Positions 41,514-47,936 of a DNA stretch of 47,936 bases are shown here, piece by piece; the first letter of the stretch is position 1; each line of letters begins with the position of its first letter. The notes below the pieces were generated by a model, which worked only from the letters and a program-made list of their open reading frames with translations, was not told where the DNA came from and did not search any database. The translations under genes and the position numbers were made by a program. The stretch spans positions 1-47,936 of the forward strand of contig JBDHWQ010000026.1 in assembly GCA_039810245.1 (NCBI GenBank), in the 5' to 3' direction. The DNA is from CALDSL01 sp039810245 (GTDB lineage: Bacteria; Chloroflexota; Anaerolineae; Anaerolineales; Anaerolineaceae).

Positions 41514-42938
41514 CTACAAATCAAAATACATCTCCACCTCATACGGATGCGGGCGCGAGCGCACCTTGTAATCTTCCTCGGTCTTGCGCTTGATCCATAG
41601 ACGGATCATCTCCTCGCTAAACACGTCGCCTGCCAGCAGGAACGCGTGATCATCTTTCAACGCCTGCAGCGCGCCTTCCAGCGAGGTGGGCAGGCTCTTG
41701 ATCGTCGCGCGGCGCTCTTCCGGCCACGAGAACACGTCCTCGTCAATCGGGCCAAAGCCCGCCGCCGTGGGATCAATCTGCCGGCGGATTCCGTCAATCC
41801 CGGCCATCAACTGCGCCGCCATCGCCAGGTACGGGTTGCAGGTGGCGTCCGGCGGGCGGAATTCGAAGCGCACTTCGTTGGGCTCGGTGGCATACTTGGG
41901 CACGCGGATGGCCGCGCTGCGGTTGCCCTTGGAGAAAAAGGCGTTGATGGGCGCCTCGAACCCCGGCACCAGCCGCCGGTAGGAATTGGTAGACGGGCTG
42001 GTGAAGGCCAGCACTGCCGCCGCGTGGGTCAGCAGCCCGCCGATATACCACAGCGCTTTCTGGCTGAGCAGATTGGGGCCGGCCGCGTCGTAGAAAAGGT
42101 TGGTTTCGCCATCCAGCAACTGCTGGTGAAAGTGCATCCCGCTGCCGGCCTCGCCGTACAGCGGCTTGGGCAGGAACGTCACTGTCTGCCCGGCCTGCAT
42201 GGCCACATTCTTGGCCACGTACTTGATGGCCATGCACGCGTCCGCCGCGTCCAGAATGCCCATCAGCGGCGTCTCGATCTCGCACTGCCCCGGGCCGCCC
42301 ACCTCGTGGTGGTGGTATTTGACCGGGATGCGCAGCGCGTCTTCCAGCATGATAGCCATTTGCGCCCGCAGGTTGAAGAGCTGGTCGCTGGGGGGAATGG
42401 CGTGGTAACCGCCGTGCAGCGGGATGAAGTGCCCCTGCCCGCCGCCTTCAGCGCAGTTCCAGCTCGCTTCCACCGAATCGACGCGGTAGCTGGCCACGTT
42501 GACGCCGTTGTCCATCACCACGTTATTGAAAACGTAAAACTCGAACTCCGGCCCCCACAGGCTGCTCCGCGCGATGCCATTGGCCTGCAAAAAGCCCTCG
42601 GCGCGCCGCACCACCTCGCGCGGGTCGCCCGCGAAGCGCTGCTTGCTGTCGGCTTCCACCGTATTGCAGATAAAGCTCAGTGTAGGCGCTTCCCAGAATG
42701 GGTCCAGGAACCCGGTCGAAAGGTCGGGGATGAGCGCCATATCCCCGGCGCGCACGTTCTTGAAACCGACGCTCGAACCATCGAAGCCTACTCCACTGGT
42801 CATCACGTCCGCGTTGAACTGGCTGGACGAAAGGGTTACGTGGTGCCAGCGCCCCCACAGGTCGCTGAACTTCAGGTCCACCATGCGCACGTTGTGCTCG
42901 CGCAGGTAGGCGGATGCTTCGGCGAAATCTCGAAACAT
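41514..42938 (-). CDS. glnA: Glutamine synthetase, type I
   Basis: Makes glutamine from glutamate, ammonia and ATP. 474 residues, normal length. GVGFDGSSVGF, WGPEFEFYVF, KYHHHEVGGPGQCEIE, KPLYGEAGSGMHFHQQL and NSYRRLVPGFEAPIN are the metal, ATP and glutamate motifs; FFSKGNRSAAIRVP is the Asp-Arg region. The usual adenylylation site NLYDLP is not present; the corresponding stretch reads PIDEDVFSWPEERR without Tyr, so adenylylation control is unlikely. RBS AAGGAG precedes the ATG. A terminator-like hairpin lies in the leader. Confidence 0.96.
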   Translation of the reverse strand: MFRDFAEASAYLREHNVRMVDLKFSDLWGRWHHVTLSSSQFNADVMTSGVGFDGSSVGFKNVRAGDMALIPDLSTGFLDPFWEAPTLSFICNTVEADSKQRFAGDPREVVRRAEGFLQANGIARSSLWGPEFEFYVFNNVVMDNGVNVASYRVDSVEASWNCAEGGGQGHFIPLHGGYHAIPPSDQLFNLRAQMAIMLEDALRIPVKYHHHEVGGPGQCEIETPLMGILDAADACMAIKYVAKNVAMQAGQTVTFLPKPLYGEAGSGMHFHQQLLDGETNLFYDAAGPNLLSQKALWYIGGLLTHAAAVLAFTSPSTNSYRRLVPGFEAPINAFFSKGNRSAAIRVPKYATEPNEVRFEFRPPDATCNPYLAMAAQLMAGIDGIRRQIDPTAAGFGPIDEDVFSWPEERRATIKSLPTSLEGALQALKDDHAFLLAGDVFSEEMIRLWIKRKTEEDYKVRSRPHPYEVEMYFDL

Positions 42939-42966
42939 ACAGGCTCCTTGGGTGTGAGATTGGGTA

Positions 42967-42995
42967 GAAAAATGCGCGGGGAGCCATATCCCCGC
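42967..42995 (-). promoter_or_regulatory. Terminator-like hairpin in the glnA leader (possible attenuator)
   Basis: On the - strand GCGGGG (42990-42995) pairs with CCCCGC (42976-42981), followed by GCATTTTTC. It sits between a TACAAT box (43004-43009) and the glnA start (42938). If transcription begins near the TACAAT box, the hairpin would end most transcripts before glnA unless relieved. No known riboswitch core is recognised. Confidence 0.5.
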
Positions 42996-43003
42996 TTGCC
43001 TCT

Positions 43004-43009
43004 ATTGTA
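43004..43009 (-). promoter_or_regulatory. Candidate -10 of glnA
   Basis: TACAAT in CCGGTACAATAG on the - strand, 65 bases before the glnA ATG. No clear -35. Same style as the folC and lon boxes. Confidence 0.4.
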
Positions 43010-43126
43010 CCGGATGGCAAAACGCCGCGTCTAGTAACGGATGGTTGCTTCGCCGGTTCTATTGTCACGTTTCCGGCGCGGTTCGTCCTTGCCTTAAAAT
43101 GGGAACATGTCGGGTGGCTGAGCCAG

Positions 43127-44416
43127 ATGGCGGAAGGCAGTATCGTTCCAGGGTATTTCATCTATAATTACTATATGCTCTCCCAGTTCAACATGGTTGG
43201 AAAAATCGTTGGCATCAAGCGCCCGGTGACGCTGACACCTACGCTTTCGCCAACCCGTAACCTGACCCGCACCGCCACGCGCACGCAAACGACCACGCCC
43301 ACGCCGACGCGCACGCAAACCGCAATGGTGAGCCTTACCCCTACCATGACCCCTACGCGCACCGCGAGCGCCACGCGCACGCCCGTGCCCACCGGCACGC
43401 CCACGCCCAACGCGAGCCTCTCCGGCATGGCGTGGACGTTCTACTACCTGACGGGAAGCGAGCGCGTGGCGATGCGAGTAGTAGACGCCGGCTCCGACCA
43501 GTTGTATTATCTATTTACGGATCATCTGGGTTCCACCAGCGAAGTGCGCAACGCCGATGGATCACTGCACAGCGCGCAGGGGTATAAGGCGTTTGGGGAG
43601 GTGTGGTACCGCATGGGCAGCCTGCCCACCGGCCGCACCTACACCGGGCAGACCGAGATTGAGTACGGCCTGCTGCATTATGGGGCAAGGACGTACGACC
43701 CCGGCCTGGCGCGGTGGGTTCAGCCGGATACGATCATTCCACAGCCGGGTAATCCGATGGCGTGGGATCGGTTCGAGTACGGATTAAACAATCCGTCAAG
43801 ATATACAGACCCAACTGGACATTTTACTGAAGACGAAATCCAACAATACTTTGGTGTCGATTCCTGGGATGATGTATTAAAGGTATTTCAAGAAGGGGGT
43901 GCTTTAGAGGGCCGTTGGGGTTGGTTAACAGTGCTACAAAAAGCTGAACTGGGGGATGAAATTTGCATTAATTGGGATGTAGATCAACTTCCCAATGATC
44001 ATCCAGGTGCCGAGTCATCTTTCAAAGGCAAGTTTGAGTTAGATAAATCTGGTCGGTTAATTATTACCGGGGAAAGCAATTACATGGACCAGATAAAAGC
44101 GGCTAAATACGGGTCAAACTACGTTCTAATGCACTATACCTCCGATGATGCAAAAAAAGGAGCGGCGGCATTTCTAATAGCTGTGACAGATATAACCGTT
44201 GGTATTCCCGCATTTGGATTAATTCTATCTGGCCAACCTCACCTAATGAAAGCTGGCGAAGCTTTGGAAACATTGGTAGTACTGCCAGTCAATGTTCTGG
44301 GTGTTAAAATGTGGCGGGATGCGGAACATAGTAAATTAGAAGAAGTTTTAAATGTATCCGCCATACCTGATCAAAACGTTCCTCACACTCCGTATCGTAA
44401 CCAGGAGCCCAACTGA
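43127..44416 (+). CDS. RHS-repeat tip with variable C-terminal domain, 5'-truncated (putative toxin 1)
   Basis: A 429-residue frame. Residues 1-30 look unrelated to RHS; then a Thr/Pro/Arg-rich linker (about 32-95), the RHS core end (YYLFTDHLGSTSEVRNADGS, AQGYKAFGEVWYRMG, YTGQTEIEYGLLHYGARTYD, DPGLARWVQPDTIIPQPGNP) and the release motif NPSRYTDPTGH at about residue 225. After it comes an unrelated domain of about 200 residues, more AT-rich, with hydrophobic stretches (AAFLIAVTDITVGIPAFGLI). No known toxin motif is seen. The long upstream RHS shell is missing and no ribosome site precedes the ATG, so this is probably a displaced tip. A small membrane protein overlaps its stop. Confidence 0.7.
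   Translation: MAEGSIVPGYFIYNYYMLSQFNMVGKIVGIKRPVTLTPTLSPTRNLTRTATRTQTTTPTPTRTQTAMVSLTPTMTPTRTASATRTPVPTGTPTPNASLSGMAWTFYYLTGSERVAMRVVDAGSDQLYYLFTDHLGSTSEVRNADGSLHSAQGYKAFGEVWYRMGSLPTGRTYTGQTEIEYGLLHYGARTYDPGLARWVQPDTIIPQPGNPMAWDRFEYGLNNPSRYTDPTGHFTEDEIQQYFGVDSWDDVLKVFQEGGALEGRWGWLTVLQKAELGDEICINWDVDQLPNDHPGAESSFKGKFELDKSGRLIITGESNYMDQIKAAKYGSNYVLMHYTSDDAKKGAAAFLIAVTDITVGIPAFGLILSGQPHLMKAGEALETLVVLPVNVLGVKMWRDAEHSKLEEVLNVSAIPDQNVPHTPYRNQEPN
43355..43775 (+). repeat. RHS core repeat, copy 1
   Basis: Direct repeat of 45521-45945, covering the end of the linker and the RHS core. The copies share long exact runs, for example 47 bases ending at GCCGATGG. Homology stops sharply at the toxin domains, as in tip exchange by recombination. 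Confidence 0.85.
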
Positions 44417-44736
44417 TGAGCGGACGACAATGGTTCGCCTCATTGCTTTGGGTGGTTGGATTTAATCTTTCTGTTGCATTGATTGCAATTTATTGGGGCA
44501 TTGGTTGGACAATAGCAATATTGTGTCTTCGCCATATATTGCTTGGAATTCCAAGAATATATGGTCGTTGGAGAGGTTTATTCTTAGGCTCTACCGAGCC
44601 AATAACTAGTGTGAAGGCTAACCAAAGGTGGCCGGATCGAAATTGGTTGATTGAAACAAGTCTATTAATCGTTTTCGCAATAATAGCAATTCTGGGCTTT
44701 AACATACCTCTGAAGGATATTCTTTTTCATAATTGA
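44416..44736 (+). CDS. Small membrane protein, candidate immunity protein for toxin 1
   Basis: A 106-residue protein with two membrane helices at about 10-45 (WVVGFNLSVALIAIYWGIGW and following) and one at 80-98 (LLIVFAIIAILGFNIPL). No family is recognised. Its ATG overlaps the stop of the RHS tip by one base (TGATG), which couples their translation. In polymorphic toxin systems an immunity gene sits directly after the toxin; a membrane immunity protein would fit a toxin with hydrophobic segments. Function is inferred from position only. It shares the AT-rich composition of the toxin domain. Confidence 0.55.
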   Translation: MSGRQWFASLLWVVGFNLSVALIAIYWGIGWTIAILCLRHILLGIPRIYGRWRGLFLGSTEPITSVKANQRWPDRNWLIETSLLIVFAIIAILGFNIPLKDILFHN

Positions 44737-44962
44737 AAGACGAGCGAAGGGTCTCACGACCGCCTCAGCTCGCCTTCCTCTTGGGTGCATTTTCAGTATA
44801 CAACGGAGCAAGTTGAAAACCAATACCCTGCTCATTAAAAACAGAATAGGGACCCAACCCGCTCCATACCAGTTCGTAGGATGGGTTCGCTTTTGAAACC
44901 ATCACGGCATAGCCGTTTGCAATCATTCCTATGGAACACGATCGAATACAAAGGTGTGATCC
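44737..44962. other. Gene-poor spacer with a hairpin repeat
   Basis: No credible gene. At 44879-44903 GGATGGGTTC-GCTTTT-GAAACCATC forms an imperfect hairpin that is almost the same as the terminator repeat at 47729-47754. A - strand frame (44765-44960) reads a plausible peptide (SYELVWSGLGPYSVFNEQG) but has no start and runs into RHS antisense; it may be a remnant. Confidence 0.45.
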
Positions 44963-45207
44963 GTGATAGCACTGAGGGAAAGTGGAATCAAAATCTACAA
45001 TATTCTGGATTATGACGCCGATCGCGAAGCATCCCCGTGGGACAACCACCTGGCGCGCCAGGGGGTGGTGAACCAGAACGGCTACCGCTACGTGTACGAC
45101 GGCGACGGCAAGCTGCTGGTGAAAGTGAACGAGGCCACCGGCGAGCGCACGCTGTTTTTGGGCAGCTATGCCGAGGTGCGCTACAGCGGGGCGGCGCAGC
45201 CCACCGC

Positions 45208-45585
45208 CACGCCCGGCGCCACCAGCAGCCCGACGGTGACGCGCACCCCCTATCCGACGCGCACCAGCACCCCCACGCGCACGCTGACGCCTACGCCGAC
45301 CAGAACGCGCACGCCCACCAAAACCAGCACGCCCGCCGCCACGCGCACCCCTACCCGCACCCCCACGCGAGTGACGGTCACCCAGACCTACACGCGCACG
45401 GTGCGCCCGGTGACGCTGACGCCAAACCTGACCAAGACCGCCACCAGAACCGCCACCGGCACGGCCACGGCCACAAGAACCGCAACGGCCACGGTAACCC
45501 GCACCCCCAGCGTAACCCCCACGCGCACCGCGAGCGCCACGCGCACGCCTGTACCCACCGGCACGCCCACGCCCAACGCGAGCCT
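45208..45585 (+). repeat. Low-complexity Thr/Pro/Arg linker DNA
   Basis: Imperfect short units such as ACGCGCACC encode PTRTPT-like linker. A shorter version lies at 43235-43410. They are coding linkers of the RHS tips, not a CRISPR array, since unit length and spacing vary. Confidence 0.7.
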
Positions 45586-45945
45586 TGTGGGCATGGCCTG
45601 GACGTTCTACTACCTGGCGGGAAATGAGCGCGTGGCCATGCGAGTAGTAGACGCCGGCTCCGACCAGTTGTATTATCTGTTTACGGATCATCTGGGTTCC
45701 ACCAGCGAAGTGCGCAACGCCGATGGCAGCCACCTACGGTAGCGCCCAGGGGTACACCGCCTTTGGCGCGGTGTGGTACCGCATGGGCAGCCTGCCCACC
45801 GACCGCACCTACACCGGGCAGACCGAGATCGAGTTTGGGCTGCTGCATTATGGCGCAAGGGCGTATGACCCCGGGCTGGCACGGTGGGTTCAACCGGATA
45901 CGATCATCCCGCAGCCGGGGAATCCCATGGCGTGGGATCGGTTCG
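45521..45945 (+). repeat. RHS core repeat, copy 2
   Basis: Direct repeat of 43355-43775, four bases longer, the excess falling at the frameshift site near 45730. Confidence 0.85.
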
Positions 45946-46757
45946 CGTATACGCTGAATAATCCCCTAAAATTTAGCGATCCAAGTGGGCATGGCCCAGT
46001 TTGTGAAGGTAGCTACTATGGCTGTACCAGAAAGCAGTATTTTAATGTCTCATTGATTAATGGTTCTCTTCAAAATTGGAAATGGGCAATCAAGGCTCAA
46101 TTTGGTATAAGCTTAAGGGATGGAACTGATTATGACAAGACGATAGATAATAACGATGGGACCAAAACCACGACTCATTATAAAGGTAGACAATGGGACC
46201 TGGTAAATGCGCGCATCGCTGGTACGGCTTTAGCAACAACAGCTTCCATACAGATTGGAGTTCGTTCTACAAAAGGCTCCACTCTCAGTCTATATTATCA
46301 TCCTAGCGGGGCTGGTCATTATTCAGGGTGGACCTCTGGAGCAAATATTGACTTTTATACTTCAACTGTTATACCTAACCAAAACTTTTACCATGAATAT
46401 GGGCATTTGATCGACAACATGAGTAGTAATCTTTACTCACAATCGTTGGGCGCTAATGCTCATTATGCATCAAATACAAAAACATATTTATGGGGAGGAA
46501 ATGGAATTGATAACATTAACATAGAGAAAGTGTTGTACAGCACCACATTACGCGATCCCAACTGGGACAGTGGTGCAGTTTATGCTGTGCAACACCCCTC
46601 AGATGACCCGATTGAGCAATGGGCTGATGTCTACGCAAACCTCGTTGTAGACAATATCAAGGATAAAGATTTGCTGGAATATCTCCATGGAGGGCCTCAT
46701 CCGTAAAAATAGCATAAAGGTATAACTTTCTTTCAAAATCGGGCAAAGGTTTATCTT

Positions 46758-47729
46758 ATGAAAAAATACGACAAATTGATAAAATGTTTACTGCTTGTAT
46801 TGGTATTCTGCTATACAGCGTTATTAGGTTGTAACAGACAGTTATCGCCCACGGAAGCCAGTCTTACTACTGTTGGTTCACCTTCAGCGGTCGTCCTCTT
46901 GCCTCATGTTGAGCCAGCGCATCAAACACCCACTTCTAATACGATTTCATTGCCAACGGTAGCGATAACGCGAACTCCGACAGTTCGACTCACTCGAGAA
47001 CCAACATTCAATCCTACACAGTTCGCCGACGTTGCGGAAGACTTTCTCAATCGAACTTAGGATTGTGGGGCACCATGCATTTTTGGGATTTCTGCTGGTG
47101 AGACAAAAATAGATGAGGCGATTCAAACGTTTCGCAAGCTTGGTTATCCATTGAGAAAAAACCAATATCCGAGTGGGAAAGAATATTTAAGCACGTTTTT
47201 TGGGCTTCAAAAACAAAATATCTCGGTGACGATTGACATTATGGAACGGGAAACAACTGTAAAGAATATTGATGTAGGGATCATGTTACCAGGATATCAA
47301 GCGGTTCCAGCGCCACGTGCATGGCAAGCGTTTTCCCCGGAAACGATTCTCGCTCATTATGGCACGCCCTCTCAGATAAGTTTTAACCTATCCTTTCCAA
47401 CCGAAGAAGGATTTCCACAGAAAACTGCCTGGTATGACATGATTTTGGAATTTAAGGATTTGGACCTTATTATTCAATATTTCCACGGGTGGGCGATTGA
47501 AGAAAACTTGATCAAAATCTGTCCAATTAGTGACCAATACACCAGTGTTTCGCTCTATCTTGGCAAAGACTTAGAATATCCGCCCCATCGCGCTGTGCCT
47601 TTGGAAAATGTTTCCTCATTAACCCCGGATCAACTCACACGGCTGCTGACTAGTAATTCGGAAGATAAATGTTTTGAGTTGTCAAAAAGCGCTTTTTTTT
47701 CCTACGGAGTGGACGGCGGTAGTCAGTAG
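46758..47729 (+). pseudogene. Lipoprotein gene interrupted by an in-frame amber codon
   Basis: The frame runs for 324 codons with one stop, TAG at 47058-47060. The first part (46758-47060) has a lipoprotein signal MKKYDKLIKCLLLVLVFCYTALLGC with Cys25 and a Ser/Thr/Pro-rich linker. Straight after the stop, in the same frame, comes DCGAPCIFGISAGETKIDEAIQTFRKLG, which I match to a Chloroflexota lipoprotein motif of the form C-x3-PC-x-x-GI-x-PGET (seen here as APCIFGISAGETKIDEA), then a domain of about 200 residues of unknown function. The single stop may be a nonsense mutation, a sequencing error or a readthrough site. Codon use is AT-rich like the toxin domains. It lies 51 bases after toxin 2. 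Confidence 0.65.
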
Positions 47730-47757
47730 GGTGGGTTCGCTTTTGAACCCACCCTTT
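47728..47757 (+). terminator. Terminator-like hairpin repeat after the lipoprotein gene
   Basis: GGGTGGGTTC (47729-47738) pairs perfectly with GAACCCACCC (47745-47754), followed by TTT; it extends by one A-T pair. A near copy lies at 44879-44903. It resembles a dispersed GGGTGGGTT hairpin element known from several phyla. Confidence 0.6.
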
Positions 47758-47936
47758 GATACTCCTGCCGGCAGCGACCCACCCTTCGCGCCGTTTCGAC
47801 GGACGCCTATCCGATCTCCGAGACCAGCATGGACGCTCTTTGTCACGCAAGTAGGCAGTGGCGCTTGCTTAACCCTACCACTCTCTTCCCAAACTCTTAA
47901 GCGAGTGTAAGGTGCAGCGCGGCTTTTTGCGTTGCA
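47758..47936. other. No feature seen to the window end
   Basis: The last 179 bases hold no convincing gene, RNA or repeat on either strand. Confidence 0.5.

Larger units (their letters stand above)
44963..46706 (+). pseudogene. RHS-repeat tip with zinc-peptidase-like C-terminal domain, frameshifted (putative toxin 2)
   Basis: One gene split in two frames. Frame 1 (44963-45742, GTG start) has an RHS YD repeat end (YRYVYDGDGKLLVKV, TLFLGSYAEVRYSG), a Thr/Pro-rich linker and the core YYLFTDHLGSTSEVRNADGS. Frame 2 (to 46706) continues AQGYTAFGAVWYRMG, the rest of the core, the release motif LKFSDPSGHG and a variable domain of about 230 residues with NFYHEYGHLIDN (HExxH) and a later EQWADVYANL that could give the third ligand. 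Against copy 1 the junction near 45723-45742 has a net +4 bases, so a frameshift. The N-terminal shell is missing. As it stands the toxin domain cannot be made as one protein. Confidence 0.75.

Noticed and set aside
45208..45585. Short repeated units that resemble a CRISPR or tandem array
   Set aside because: Units are irregular in length and spacing and encode an in-frame Thr/Pro/Arg linker of the RHS tip.
44765..45733. - strand frame of 322 codons across the RHS linker
   Set aside because: Most of it is Gly/Arg/Ala repeat translated from the Thr/Pro linker DNA on the wrong strand; only the last 50 codons look protein-like and they have no start.

Overview
The window looks like one contiguous chromosomal stretch from a member of the Chloroflexota, most likely class Anaerolineae. 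This is an inference from gene content: GC-rich coding sequence, a Rex redox repressor, an Asp23/FakA/DegV set beside recG, a long-tailed RecG, a PASTA-less Ser/Thr kinase, Thr/Pro-rich RHS debris, and a lipoprotein with a cysteine-rich motif I associate with Chloroflexota. Most of it is ordinary housekeeping. The last 5 kb, from about 43.1 kb, is accessory and partly decayed.

Layout. 1-1.8 kb: ruvC (cut by the window edge), a SpoU-type rRNA methyltransferase and ruvA in one tight + strand operon. 1.9-4.5 kb: a DUF4256 gene on the - strand with its own promoter, a nitronate monooxygenase-like flavoprotein, and the tail of a dead methyltransferase gene. 4.8-9.3 kb: F1 ATPase genes atpA-atpG-atpD-atpC, without the Fo or delta genes, and with an unusual internal insertion in the alpha subunit. 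9.4-11 kb: mreB facing rex across a shared terminator. 11.2-11.6 kb: a strong consensus promoter followed by about 356 bases with no gene, whose two ends are complementary. This is probably a structured non-coding RNA and is the most interesting item here. 11.6-15.5 kb (- strand): a large lipoprotein, a cytidylate-kinase-like protein, a small PD-(D/E)XK-like protein and hpt.

15.5-22.4 kb is rich in membrane proteolysis: a YugP-type zinc peptidase, an M50 site-2 protease with CBS domains, a two-component pair followed by an HtrA-type lipoprotein protease, and a PrsW-family protease. tRNA-Arg(CCG) and a shared terminator lie between the last two. 22.5-26.3 kb (- strand): a radical SAM pair (TIGR03960-like plus DUF2344), an SDR without the catalytic Tyr/Lys, and a DUF503 protein. 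26.4-30.4 kb (+): folC and lon. 30.4-39.3 kb (mostly -): Ser/Thr kinase, rpe, [rpmB on +], asp23, fakA, degV, recG, coaD and a coiled-coil protein. Much of this order matches what I recall of the Bacillus prkC-rpe-rpmB-yloU-yloV-recG neighbourhood. 39.3-41.4 kb (+): a Ca2+/H+ antiporter, an SH3-type membrane protein and a DUF971 protein. 41.5-42.9 kb (-): glnA, with a terminator-like hairpin in its leader.

43.1-47.7 kb holds two 5'-truncated RHS tip cassettes. They share a near-identical core of about 420 bp but have unrelated C-terminal domains, the second with an HEYGH zinc-peptidase motif. A small membrane protein overlaps the end of the first and may be its immunity partner. The second cassette carries a frameshift, and the lipoprotein gene after it carries an in-frame amber codon.

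Everything here was read by eye. Family names come from motif recognition, not from database searches, and promoters and operators are pattern matches only.
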